DNA of 64,000 nt from UBA2357 sp041916775 (GTDB lineage: Bacteria > Pseudomonadota > Gammaproteobacteria > Burkholderiales > Rhodocyclaceae). The position numbers and the translations under genes are program-made. The notes beneath the pieces were generated by a model that was not told the DNA's origin, did no database searches, and worked only from the letters and a program-made list of their open reading frames with translations. Below, piece after piece: positions 8,167 through 17,046 of the stretch. The stretch is from positions 1 to 64,000 of the forward strand of contig JAYRYZ010000013.1 of the NCBI GenBank assembly GCA_041916775.1, given 5' to 3'. How positions within the stretch are numbered: position 1 is the first letter of the stretch; every line of letters starts with the position of its first letter.

Positions 8167-9558
8167 TCATCGAGGCGCCTGCAGCGCCGACGTACGCATC
8201 GCGTCGTACTCCGCCTGCCAGAACCAGGGCCGGTCGGCATCGAGCGGCTGCAGTTCGTCCAGCCAGGTCGCCTCGGGATCGAAGCGGGCGAAGAACGGCC
8301 GCTGCACCCAGTCCGGGTTGCGCGCCTGGATGAAACGCAGCACGAAGGCCTGTTCGCGGCCAACCTCCGCGACACCCTGGATCTCGACCTTGCCCGGGCT
8401 CGCACTCATGCTCGGCCCACGCGCCGTGCGCGCAAGCCCCGAAACGCGGCTGATCGCGTCGCGATAGACCTCCCACGCACGCACGAGCGGCAGCGCAAAG
8501 TGATGACGCGCGCCGGTATCGCGCTCGACGAACATGTAATACGGCACGATGCCGAGTTCCACCTGGGTCTGCCACATCCGTGCCCAGACATCGGCATCGT
8601 CGTTGATGTGCGCGAGCAAGGGCCCCTGGGCTCGGATCACCGCCCCGGTAGCGCGGATGCGGCTGATCGCGGCACGCGCCACGTCGGTCTCCAGTTCGCG
8701 CCAGTGGTTGTAGTGCGCCATGATCGCCACCTGCTTGCCGGCCGCGACGAGCCGCTCGAGCAGACGGATCAGGGCGTCCGCGTCCTCGCCCGCGACGAAG
8801 CGGTGCGGCCAGAAGCTCAGCGCCTTGGTGCCGATGCGGATGCTGCGCAGATGCGCATACTCGGGCGCAAGCAAGGGCTCGAGGTAGCTCGCGAGGTGCG
8901 CGCTCTTCATCACCATCGGGTCGCCGCCCGTGACCAGCAGGTCGGTCACCTGTGGATGGGTGGCGAGGTAGCGGTGCAGGGTCTGCGCCTCCGAACTGGC
9001 GATGCGCAGGTCCTTGTCACCGACGAACTGAGCCCAGCGGAAGCAGAAGGTGCAGTAGCTGTGGCAGGTCTGCCCCTGGCTGGGAAAGAACAGCACCGTC
9101 TCGCGGTACTTGTGCTGCATGCCATCCAGGCGCACGCCATCGTCGCCGAGCGGCATGTTGAGCTGCATCTGGTCGGCCGGATGGGGGTTCAGCTCTGCCC
9201 GCACCGCCTCCACAGCGGCCGCCACCTCGTCCGCAGGGGCCGCGCGGCGCAGCAACGTGGCGATGCGCTCGAAGTGGGCATCCGCAAGCATGCCGCGCTG
9301 CGGAAAGGTGAGCTGAAAGATGGGGTCGTCCGGCACCCTGCTCCAGTCGATCAACTCGTCGATGACGTACTGGTTCACCCGGAATGGCAGCACCGTGGCG
9401 ACCACCCGCATGTCGAAGCGCTGCGCTGCGTCGAGCCGCGCGACCTCGGGGATACGCTCCAGATCGCGCAGCGTGAAGACCTTGAACGGGCGGTCCTCGG
9501 TGATGCGTGCAATCTCGCGCGCTGCGGCGGATTTCATTGAAAGGGCTGTCGCTTGCAT
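8167..9558 (-). CDS. KamA-family radical SAM aminomutase (lysine 2,3-aminomutase-like)
   Basis: A 463-residue radical SAM enzyme with the [4Fe-4S] motif CxxxCxxC seen in CHSYCTFCFRW. Family members use S-adenosylmethionine and pyridoxal phosphate to move an alpha-amino group to the beta position. It is longer than EpmB (about 340 residues), and EpmA and EF-P are not nearby, so a free amino acid 2,3-aminomutase is more likely. Lysine versus glutamate specificity cannot be assigned. The beta-lysine acetyltransferase AblB that normally accompanies osmolyte synthesis is absent. The start has an excellent site, AAAGGAGG, six bases upstream. Confidence 0.82.
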   Translation of the reverse strand: MQATALSMKSAAAREIARITEDRPFKVFTLRDLERIPEVARLDAAQRFDMRVVATVLPFRVNQYVIDELIDWSRVPDDPIFQLTFPQRGMLADAHFERIATLLRRAAPADEVAAAVEAVRAELNPHPADQMQLNMPLGDDGVRLDGMQHKYRETVLFFPSQGQTCHSYCTFCFRWAQFVGDKDLRIASSEAQTLHRYLATHPQVTDLLVTGGDPMVMKSAHLASYLEPLLAPEYAHLRSIRIGTKALSFWPHRFVAGEDADALIRLLERLVAAGKQVAIMAHYNHWRELETDVARAAISRIRATGAVIRAQGPLLAHINDDADVWARMWQTQVELGIVPYYMFVERDTGARHHFALPLVRAWEVYRDAISRVSGLARTARGPSMSASPGKVEIQGVAEVGREQAFVLRFIQARNPDWVQRPFFARFDPEATWLDELQPLDADRPWFWQAEYDAMRTSALQAPR

Positions 9559-9730
9559 CGTCGTCCTCCTTTGAAGAAGCGCCTGCCGGCGCGCCGTGGC
9601 CTCGCGGGCGCCAGCGGATGCGTCGAGACGCTCGCCGGCCGCCCACCTGGAACGGCCCCGACGGTATTGCCGGGGGGTGGATTCTACACATTATGTTTTT
9701 TAGAAATATATAGAGCCTTGGATTGCTGTC

Positions 9731-9776
9731 GGCCGGTTTCGTTCTCCGCAGCCGCGCGCGGACAACGAAACCGGCC
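9731..9776. repeat. Long inverted repeat (13-bp arms plus extension)
   Basis: GGCCGGTTTCGTT (9731-9743) pairs perfectly with AACGAAACCGGCC (9764-9776). After one mismatch, TCCGC/GCGGA (9745-9749 with 9758-9762) extends the stem. No T-run follows on either strand, so it does not look like a simple terminator. Confidence 0.6.
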
Positions 9777-9799
9777 GTCGACAACCCCGGGCGGGATTC

Positions 9800-9813
9800 T
9801 TGCGCTGGATCAA
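9800..9813. promoter_or_regulatory. Possible FNR/Anr-type site
   Basis: TTGCG-CTGG-ATCAA has one perfect half of the TTGAT-N4-ATCAA consensus. A weak -10 (GACATA, 9838-9843) would put the site's centre near -43, compatible with class II activation of the P-type ATPase gene. The match is partial. Confidence 0.3.
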
Positions 9814-9941
9814 ACCCCTTTCGTTTGGCCTGAACTCGACATAGCCCGGGATGTCACCCTGTCATGTGTGCAGTGCATCATCCGCCGCGCGCCCGCACCG
9901 ATGCAGTGGCGACTGCAGCGCCGACAGGGAGACCCTCAGCA

Positions 9942-12653
9942 ATGACGACAACCCACGAAGAAATCGCCAGAACCACCTGGCATGCCCTTGCGATCGACGC
10001 AGCGCTGGCAGGCCAGGGGGCACGCGCTGTCGGCCTCGCCTCGACCGAGGTCGACGAGCGGCGCGCGCTGCATGGCCCGAACCGCCTCACCCCGCCGAAG
10101 AAGCGCAGCGCGCTGCAGCGCCTGCTGCTGCAGTTCCACAACATCCTGATCTACGTGCTGCTCGGCGCGGCCACGGTCACCGCGCTGCTCGGCCACGGAG
10201 TCGACACCGCCGTGATCCTCGGCGTGGTGCTGATCAATGCGGTGATCGGCTTCATTCAGGAGGGCAAGGCGGAGAAATCCCTCGACGCCATCCGCAACAT
10301 GCTGTCGCTCAACGCCGTGGTACTCCGCGACGGACAGCGCCAGACCATTTCCGCCACCGACCTGGTGCCCGGCGACATCGTCGTGCTGGCCTCGGGCGAC
10401 AAGGTGCCGGCCGACCTGCGGCTGATCGAGACGCGCAACCTGCGCATCGAGGAGGCTGCCCTCACCGGTGAATCCGAACCAGTCGAGAAGTGCAGCGACG
10501 CAGTCGCGCCGGATGCGTCGATCGGGGATCGGGTCGGGATGGCCTATTCCGGGACACTGGTCGTGTTCGGCCTGGGGCGCGGCGTCGTGGTGGCCACCGG
10601 GGATCACACCGAGATCGGCCGCATCGGGCGCATGCTCGCCGCGGTGGAATCCGTCGAGACACCGCTGCTGAAGCAGATGGCGGTGTTCGGCCGCTGGCTC
10701 ACTTTCGGCATCCTCGTACTCGCGGCGATCACGCTCGCCTTCGGCATGCTGGTGCATGGCCAGCCCGCCGGCGAGATGTTCCTGGCCGCAGCCGGGCTGG
10801 CCGTGGCCGCGATCCCGGAAGGTCTGCCGGCGATCATGACGATCACCCTGGCGATCGGCGTACAACGCATGGCGGCGCGCAATGCGATCATCCGGCGCAT
10901 GCCGGCGGTCGAGACGCTCGGGGCGGTGACGACGATCTGCTCCGACAAGACCGGCACGCTCACCCGCAACGAGATGACCGTGCAGCGGCTGGTGACCGCC
11001 GAGGCTCGGATCGGCGTGAGCGGTGTGGGCTACTCGCCGCATGGGGCGTTCACGGTTGACGACAGCGAGATCGACCCCGCCTCGCTGGCCGACATCGCAA
11101 GGGTGGCACTGCTCTGCAACGACGCGAGCCTGCGCGAGGCAGACGGCGAGTGGCGGCTTGAAGGCGATCCTACCGAGGGCGCCCTGCTCGCGCTCGCCTG
11201 CAAGGCGGGGCTGGACCCGGCCCTCGAGGCGGCGCGCCTGCCGCGTCTGGACGTCATCCCGTTCGAGTCCGAGCACCGCTTCATGGCGACCCTGCACCAC
11301 GACCATGCAGGCCACAGCTTCGTGCTCGTCAAGGGTGCGCCCGAGCGGGTACTGGGGATGTGCGTGCGCCAGCGGGTGGGCGGCAGCGACGCTGCGCTCG
11401 ACGAAGCGCACTGGCTGGGCGCGATCGAGTCCCTTGCCGCGGAAGGATTCCGCGTGCTGGCACTGGCCATGGCGCCAATGCCAGCGGCGACGCGCGCGCT
11501 CACCTTTGCGGATGTCGATGCAGGGCTGACCCTGCTCGCGCTCGCCGGCATCATGGACCCGCCGCGCGAGGAGGCGATGCGCGCCGTGGCGGCCTGCCAC
11601 TCGGCCGGCATCCGGGTGAAGATGATCACCGGCGACCACGCGGTGACCGCGACGGCGATCGCCCGCGCCATGGGCTTGACCCGAGGCGAAGCGCGCACCC
11701 TCACCGGTGCCGACGTCGAGGAGATGGACGACGCTGCGCTGCGAGACGCGGTGCGCTCCACCGACGTCTTTGCGCGCGCCAGCCCGGAGCACAAGCTGCG
11801 GCTGGTTGCGGCGCTGCAGGCCAACGGCGAGGTCGCGGCGATGACCGGCGACGGCGTGAATGACGCCCCCGCGCTGAAGCGCGCCGATGTCGGCGTGGCG
11901 ATGGGCCACAAGGGCACCGAAGCGGCGAAGGAGGCCGCCGAGATGGTGCTCGCCGACGACAACTTCGCCTCGATCGCCGCAGCGGTTGAGGAAGGCAGAA
12001 CGGTCTACGACAACCTGCGCAAGGCCGTCGTGTACGTGCTGCCGACCAGTGTCGGCCAGGCGGCGATGGTGCTGATCGCGGTGCTGGCCGGCACCACGCT
12101 GCCGATCACGCCAGTGCAGATCCTGTGGGTGAACATGGTGACCGCGGTGACACTGTCGCTCGCGATCGCGTTCGAGAAGCCCGAGCCGGGCCTGATGTCC
12201 CGGCCGCCGAGGGACCCGGCCGCTGCACTGGTGAATGGATTCATGTTGTGGCGTATCGCTTTCGTTACGCTACTATTGGTGACGACATCCTTCGGCCTCT
12301 TCCTGTGGACCATGGAACATACCGGCTCGATCGAGACTGCGCGGACCGCCGCGGTGAATACGCTGGTGGGGGGGCAGATCTTCTATCTCTTCAACTGCCG
12401 CCGTCTCACCGGCCCGGTACTCTCGCGCGAAGGCCTGCTCGGCAACCCGCATGCGCTGCAGGCGATCGCGCTGCTGGTGGTGCTGCAGCTCGGGCTCACC
12501 TATCTCGGCCCGATGCAGACCCTGTTCGGCACGGCCGCGCTGAGCGCCACCACCTGGGGGCTGATTCTTGCTGCCGGGTTCCTGCTGCTGATCGCGGTGG
12601 AAGTCGAGAAGATCTACTGGCGCAGACAACTTGCCGGTGACAGCCCGCACTGA
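9942..12653 (+). CDS. Type II cation-transporting P-type ATPase
   Basis: A 903-residue inner-membrane pump. It has an N-terminal cation-ATPase domain, the TGES actuator motif (LTGESEPVEK), TM4 motif IPEGLPA (E293), phosphorylation motif DKTGTLT (D335), nucleotide-binding KGAPER, hinge MITGDHAVTA and TGDGVNDAPALK, then six C-terminal membrane segments. The overall form is like SERCA/PMR1 calcium pumps. In TM6, however, the sequence is WVNMVTAV, with Ala735 where SERCA has the calcium-binding Asp. The ion is therefore uncertain. The ATG at 9942 follows GGGAGA; an earlier in-frame ATG (9864) would add a non-conserved 26-residue tail. The Kef-type antiporter follows 15 bases on, suggesting a shared ion-homeostasis operon. 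Confidence 0.9.
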   Translation: MTTTHEEIARTTWHALAIDAALAGQGARAVGLASTEVDERRALHGPNRLTPPKKRSALQRLLLQFHNILIYVLLGAATVTALLGHGVDTAVILGVVLINAVIGFIQEGKAEKSLDAIRNMLSLNAVVLRDGQRQTISATDLVPGDIVVLASGDKVPADLRLIETRNLRIEEAALTGESEPVEKCSDAVAPDASIGDRVGMAYSGTLVVFGLGRGVVVATGDHTEIGRIGRMLAAVESVETPLLKQMAVFGRWLTFGILVLAAITLAFGMLVHGQPAGEMFLAAAGLAVAAIPEGLPAIMTITLAIGVQRMAARNAIIRRMPAVETLGAVTTICSDKTGTLTRNEMTVQRLVTAEARIGVSGVGYSPHGAFTVDDSEIDPASLADIARVALLCNDASLREADGEWRLEGDPTEGALLALACKAGLDPALEAARLPRLDVIPFESEHRFMATLHHDHAGHSFVLVKGAPERVLGMCVRQRVGGSDAALDEAHWLGAIESLAAEGFRVLALAMAPMPAATRALTFADVDAGLTLLALAGIMDPPREEAMRAVAACHSAGIRVKMITGDHAVTATAIARAMGLTRGEARTLTGADVEEMDDAALRDAVRSTDVFARASPEHKLRLVAALQANGEVAAMTGDGVNDAPALKRADVGVAMGHKGTEAAKEAAEMVLADDNFASIAAAVEEGRTVYDNLRKAVVYVLPTSVGQAAMVLIAVLAGTTLPITPVQILWVNMVTAVTLSLAIAFEKPEPGLMSRPPRDPAAALVNGFMLWRIAFVTLLLVTTSFGLFLWTMEHTGSIETARTAAVNTLVGGQIFYLFNCRRLTGPVLSREGLLGNPHALQAIALLVVLQLGLTYLGPMQTLFGTAALSATTWGLILAAGFLLLIAVEVEKIYWRRQLAGDSPH

Positions 12654-12668
12654 TCGAGCCCGCCGCCC

Positions 12669-14345
12669 ATGCACATGCACCAGATCTTCACCGAGTTCTC
12701 GATCCTGCTGCTGATGTCGGCAGCGGCCGGCGTGGTGTCGCTGTGGTTGCGCCAGCCGGTGCTGATCGCCTTCATCGTCATCGGCATCCTCGCCGGACCG
12801 GGCGTGCTCGGCATCGTCTCGGCACAGGACCAGATCGACCTGCTCGCCCAGGTCGGGGTGGCGGTGCTGCTGTTCGTGGTGGGGCTCAAGCTGGATCTGC
12901 AGCACATTCGCCACATCGGTCCGGTGGCCCTCGCGACCGGTCTCGGGCAGCTCACGTTCACGATCGTGATCGGCTTCATCCTCATCCTGGCGCTCGGCAA
13001 GGGCTGGCAGGAGGCGCTGTATGTGGCGGTGGCGCTGACCTTCTCCAGCACCATCATCATCGTCAAGCTGCTCTCCGACAAGCACGAGCTCGACGCGCTG
13101 CACGGGCGCATCGCGGTCGGCTTCCTGATCGTGCAGGACCTGGCGGTGGTGATCGCGATGATGGCGATGAGCGCCTTCGGCGGCAGCGACGGCGAGGCCG
13201 CGCTGCTGCAGCTGGTGTTGTCGCTGGGCGCACGCATCGCGCTCGCGGCCTTCGGCATGGTGGTGCTGATGCGCTACATCCTGCCCTGGCTGGTGGAGCG
13301 CATCGCGCGCTCGCAGGAGCTGCTGCTGATCTTCGCTGTCGCCTGGGGCACCGGGCTCGCGGCACTGGGCGAGTGGGCGGGCTTCTCGAAGGAGGCGGGC
13401 GCCTTCCTCGCCGGCTTCTCGCTCGCCTCGACCCAGTACCGCGACGCGATCAACGCGCGTCTCACCGGCATCCGCGACTTCATGCTGCTGTTCTTCTTCA
13501 TCGACCTCGGCAGCAAGCTCGACTTCTCCACCCTGGGCGGCGAGGTCTGGCCGGCGGTGGTGCTGTCGCTGTTCGTGCTGATCGGCAACCCGCTGATCGT
13601 GATGGCGATCATGGGCTACATGGGCTATCGCAAGCGCACCGGCTTCCTGTGCGGGCTCACCGTCGCGCAGATCAGCGAATTCTCGATCATCTTCGTCGCG
13701 ATGGGGATCTCGCTCGGCCATGTCGAGGCCAGCGCGCTCGGGCTCACGACCCTGGTGGGGCTCATCACGATCGCGTTGTCGACCTACATGATTCTCTATT
13801 CCCACCCGCTCTACGAGCGGCTCTCGCCGCTGCTGGGGGTGTTCGAGCGCAAGCGCCCCTTCCGCGAGCTGGCGGTGGCGACCGAGCGCCACGACCTGAA
13901 CGAGGCGGACGTGCTGGTGTTCGGCCTTGGGCGCTACGGCAGCCGGCTTGCGCTGGGGCTGAAGGCCGAGGGCCTGAAGGTTCTGGGGGTGGAGTTCGAC
14001 CCGGAAGTCGCGCGTGCGATGCGGCGCCACGGCCTGCCGGTGCGCTACGGCGACGGCACCTCGAGCGAGTTCATGGAGACCCTGCCGCTGGGTCAGACCC
14101 GCTGGGTGGTGAGCACGCTGCCGGACATGGCCTCCAACCGCGACCTGCTGCGCAGCCTGCGCGAGCTGCACTTCACCGGCGAGATCGCGATCGTCTCGCG
14201 CGAGGAGTTCGACGGCATGGCGCTCAAGCTCTACGGCGCCCCGACCATCCTCTACCCGATGCGCAACGCGGTGGATTACGCGGTCGAGTCGCTGACCGCG
14301 ATCATCCGCCCGCACGAGCAGGCGGACGGGCCGGACCTGAAATGA
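12669..14345 (+). CDS. Kef-type CPA2 cation:proton antiporter with RCK_N domain
   Basis: A 558-residue membrane protein. About 380 residues form the Na+/H+ exchanger-type domain of roughly 12 hydrophobic segments (from ILLLMSAAAGVVSLWL to ITIALSTYMILY). A cytoplasmic NAD-binding RCK_N/TrkA-N domain follows (VLVFGLGRYGSRLA, GxGxxG) and ends with HEQADGPDLK. It resembles KefB/KefC and YbaL antiporters, which exchange K+ or Na+ for H+. The KefF/KefG regulatory partner is absent. The start is the first of two closely spaced ATGs; no strong ribosome site is visible, so coupling to the ATPase gene is possible. Confidence 0.87.
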   Translation: MHMHQIFTEFSILLLMSAAAGVVSLWLRQPVLIAFIVIGILAGPGVLGIVSAQDQIDLLAQVGVAVLLFVVGLKLDLQHIRHIGPVALATGLGQLTFTIVIGFILILALGKGWQEALYVAVALTFSSTIIIVKLLSDKHELDALHGRIAVGFLIVQDLAVVIAMMAMSAFGGSDGEAALLQLVLSLGARIALAAFGMVVLMRYILPWLVERIARSQELLLIFAVAWGTGLAALGEWAGFSKEAGAFLAGFSLASTQYRDAINARLTGIRDFMLLFFFIDLGSKLDFSTLGGEVWPAVVLSLFVLIGNPLIVMAIMGYMGYRKRTGFLCGLTVAQISEFSIIFVAMGISLGHVEASALGLTTLVGLITIALSTYMILYSHPLYERLSPLLGVFERKRPFRELAVATERHDLNEADVLVFGLGRYGSRLALGLKAEGLKVLGVEFDPEVARAMRRHGLPVRYGDGTSSEFMETLPLGQTRWVVSTLPDMASNRDLLRSLRELHFTGEIAIVSREEFDGMALKLYGAPTILYPMRNAVDYAVESLTAIIRPHEQADGPDLK

Positions 14346-14451
14346 GTATGCCAGCGCACAGCAGCGATCGCTCGCTTCGCCAGCCTGCCGCCCGGAGCCG
14401 GTGCAACGCACGCCGCCCCGGCCCGAGCAGCGGCCACAGCCGCCGATCGCT

Positions 14452-16014
14452 TCAGATGTTGGAGTCGGGGAAGGCCGCCTTGCGCTGTGCGATGTAGTCC
14501 TGCAGCGCCTCGTCCACCGCGGGGTCGATCTCGGGCGCCTCGTACTCGGCGAGGAGCTTCTTCCAGCGCGCATTGGCGCGTTGCGCCGCGTCCTGGCGGC
14601 CCTCGGCGTCCCACTGCTCGAAGCTGTTGTTGTCGGCGATCGGCGAGCGGTAGAAGGCGTTCTCGAAGTTCGCCTGGGTGTGCGCGCAGCCCAGGAAGTG
14701 CTTGCCCGGGCCGACCTCGCGAATCGCGTCCATTGCCTGGCCGTTCTCGGAGAGGTCCACGCCGCCCAGCAACACCTGCATCATGCCGGCCTGGTCGGCG
14801 TCGATGATGAACTTCTCGTAGCCCATCGCGAGCCCGCCTTCCAGCCAGCCCGCGGTGTGGAGGACGAAGTTCACGCCGCCCAGCACGGTCGGCAGCATGG
14901 TGTTGGCGGATTCGCTCGCAGCCTGCGCATCCGGCACCTTCGAGGCGGTGAGGCCGCCGCCGGAGCGGAAGGGTACGCCCAGGCGGCGCGCGAGGCTCGC
15001 CATCACGTACAGCACCAGCGCCGGCTCGGGCGTGCCGAAGGTGGGTGCGCCCGACTGCATCGACATCGAGCTCGCGAAGCTGCCGAACACCACCGGCGCA
15101 CCCGGGTTCACCAGCTGCACGAAGGCCATGCCGGCAAGCGCCTCGGCGAGCGTCTGCGCCGCAGTGCCGGCAACCGTCACCGGCGACATCGCGCCAGCAA
15201 GGATGAAGGGGGTGATGATGCAGGCCTGGTTGGCACGGGCATATACCTTCGCCGCACCGAGCATGGTGTCGTCGAAGGTCATCGGCGAGTTGGCGTTGAT
15301 CAGGTTGATCACGCAGGTGCGCGGACGGCCGGTCTCCGGGTCGATCCAGTTGTCGCCGAAGAGGATCTTCGCCATCTCGACCGTATCCTTGGCGCGGTCC
15401 GGATGGGTGACCGAGCCCATGAAGCACTTGTCCGAGTACTTCATATGGCTGTACACCATGTCGAAGTGGCGCTTGTTCACCGGCAGATCCACCGGCTCGC
15501 AGATCGTGCCACCGGAGTGGTGGATCGCCGGCGACATGTAGGCGAGCTTCACGAAGTTGCGGAAGTCCTCGATCGTGCCGTAGCGCCGGCCTTCATCCAG
15601 GTTGTGGATGAAGGGGCTGCCGTAGGCCGGTGCGAACACCGTGTTGGCGCCGCCGATCTCCACGCTGCGCGCGGGGTTGCGCGCGTGCTGGGTGAACATG
15701 CGCGGGGCGTTGTCCTGCACCAGCTTGCGGCACATGCCGCGCGGCATGCGCACGCGCTCGCCCTGCACGTCGGCACCGGCGGCCTTCCAGATCTCCAGCG
15801 CCTCGGCGTCGTCGCGAAAGTCGATGCCGATCTCCTCGAGGATGGTGTCGGCGTTGTGCTCGATGATCGCCAGCCCCTCCTCGCCCAGCACCTCGAAGCA
15901 TGGGATCTTGCGTGTCGCAAAGGGCGGGGTCGTACCCTGCGGGCGCGAGCGTGCGGCGCGGCGTGCCTCGCTGCCACTGCGGGCGCCACGGCGGCGGGGT
16001 TCTGGTGTGGTCAT
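14452..16014 (-). CDS. MttB/MtgB-family methyltransferase without pyrrolysine
   Basis: A 520-residue member of the trimethylamine:corrinoid methyltransferase superfamily. The open frame has no internal TAG, so this is a non-pyrrolysine homologue such as those that demethylate glycine betaine or other quaternary amines. A basic leader precedes the barrel, which begins near PCFEVLGEEGLAIIEHNA. Recognisable segments are FAPAYGSPFIHNLDEGRR, GAAKVYARANQACIITPF, and the C-terminal FLGCAHTQANFENAFYRSP. The ATG at 16014 has GGAG ten bases upstream; longer in-frame extension into the lut side is not supported. No corrinoid protein or activator is adjacent, so its methyl acceptor is unclear. Confidence 0.82.
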   Translation of the reverse strand: MTTPEPRRRGARSGSEARRAARSRPQGTTPPFATRKIPCFEVLGEEGLAIIEHNADTILEEIGIDFRDDAEALEIWKAAGADVQGERVRMPRGMCRKLVQDNAPRMFTQHARNPARSVEIGGANTVFAPAYGSPFIHNLDEGRRYGTIEDFRNFVKLAYMSPAIHHSGGTICEPVDLPVNKRHFDMVYSHMKYSDKCFMGSVTHPDRAKDTVEMAKILFGDNWIDPETGRPRTCVINLINANSPMTFDDTMLGAAKVYARANQACIITPFILAGAMSPVTVAGTAAQTLAEALAGMAFVQLVNPGAPVVFGSFASSMSMQSGAPTFGTPEPALVLYVMASLARRLGVPFRSGGGLTASKVPDAQAASESANTMLPTVLGGVNFVLHTAGWLEGGLAMGYEKFIIDADQAGMMQVLLGGVDLSENGQAMDAIREVGPGKHFLGCAHTQANFENAFYRSPIADNNSFEQWDAEGRQDAAQRANARWKKLLAEYEAPEIDPAVDEALQDYIAQRKAAFPDSNI

Positions 16015-16195
16015 GGCGTCTGTCTCCGGTGGACGAGCGTGGGTTAACGCTGCGTAGTATCGTGAATCGTCCCATGCTGCAAGGTGGTGCAAAGCGACCA
16101 GAAGATGTTCATCCGCGCCATCCTTGCGCGATTTGCGACACGCCCGCGGCGCACATGCACAAAACCGGTTCATCACCCACGTGAAAATGCTTCGC

Positions 16196-16224
16196 TTGGC
16201 GCCGCGCCCGCACATGCCTATCAT
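16196..16224 (+). promoter_or_regulatory. Predicted sigma70 promoter of lutABC
   Basis: TTGGCG (16196-16201), a 17-base spacer and TATCAT (16219-16224) precede lutA by about 37 bases. Spacing and both hexamers are good. The rest of the 16015-16260 gap shows no gene. Confidence 0.55.
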
Positions 16225-16260
16225 GGCCTGACGAACACCATAATGATCAGGAGACCCCGC

Positions 16261-17046
16261 ATGACCCCGTCCCCCGGCACGCGCCCGCGCGTGGGCCTCT
16301 TTGCCACCTGCCTGATGAACCTGTTCCGGCCCAACGTCGGCTTCTCCGCCGTGAAGTTGCTGGAAGACGCCGGCTGCAGCGTGGAAGTGCCCGCCAGCCA
16401 GACCTGCTGCGGCCAGCCCGGCTACAACAGCGGCGACTACGACAGCGCCCGCGCGCTGGCACGCCAGGTGATCGAAGCCTTCGAACACTTCGACTATGTG
16501 GTCGGCCCTTCCGGCTCGTGCATGGCCACCATCCGCCACGACTACCCGGTGCTGTTCGCCGAGGATCCGGACTGGCGTCCGCGCGCCGAGGCGCTCGCCA
16601 CAAAAAGTCACGAACTGCTTTCGTTCCTGCACGACGTGCTCGGCACCACCGTCGGCAACGCACGCTATGTCGGCACCGCCACCTACCACGACTCCTGTTC
16701 GGGGCTGCGCGGGCTGGGCATCAAGGGCCAGCCACGCGCGCTGCTCGGCGGGGTCGAGGGCCTGAAGCTCAAGGAGATGCAGGACGCCGAGACCTGCTGC
16801 GGCTTCGGCGGCACCTTCTGCATGAAATTCCCCGAGATCTCCGAGAAGATGGTCGAGGACAAGATCAACAACGTGATCGCCAGCGGCGCCGACACCCTGC
16901 TCGGCGGCGACCTCGGCTGCCTGATGAACGTCGCCGGGCGGCTGCGCCGCGTGAATGCGCCGGTGAAGGTCTTCCACACTGCCGAGGTGCTCGCCGGCAT
17001 GGCCACCGGCCCGGGCATCGCCGGCAACCCCGGGGAGTCACGCTGA
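16261..17046 (+). CDS. lutA: L-lactate utilisation protein LutA
   Basis: A 261-residue cysteine-rich (CCG domain) subunit of the LutABC iron-sulfur L-lactate oxidase, which converts lactate to pyruvate in the cytoplasm. Two CCG modules are visible: CCGQPGYNSGDY and CCGFGGTFCMKF. The ATG follows AGGAG by eight bases; upstream in-frame ATGs (16084, 16243) have no such site. lutB starts on the last base of the stop codon, indicating translational coupling. Confidence 0.92.
   Translation: MTPSPGTRPRVGLFATCLMNLFRPNVGFSAVKLLEDAGCSVEVPASQTCCGQPGYNSGDYDSARALARQVIEAFEHFDYVVGPSGSCMATIRHDYPVLFAEDPDWRPRAEALATKSHELLSFLHDVLGTTVGNARYVGTATYHDSCSGLRGLGIKGQPRALLGGVEGLKLKEMQDAETCCGFGGTFCMKFPEISEKMVEDKINNVIASGADTLLGGDLGCLMNVAGRLRRVNAPVKVFHTAEVLAGMATGPGIAGNPGESR

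Larger units (their letters stand above)
9559..9941. other. Divergent intergenic region between the KamA and P-type ATPase genes
   Basis: This 383-base gap contains no supported gene. It holds an AT-rich stretch near 9690-9715 suited to the leftward promoter, a long hairpin at 9731-9776, and an FNR-like half site at 9800-9813 upstream of the P-type ATPase. Confidence 0.7.

Noticed and set aside
9731..9776. CRISPR repeat or attachment site
   Set aside because: It is a single inverted repeat with no repeated units, spacers, cas genes or integrase nearby.
14452..16014. Pyrrolysine-containing trimethylamine methyltransferase
   Set aside because: There is no in-frame TAG inside the gene, and no pyl genes are present in the window.
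16015..16977. N-terminal extension of the MttB-family gene across lutA
   Set aside because: The extension is antisense to lutA and has no family match. A good ribosome site precedes the ATG at 16014.
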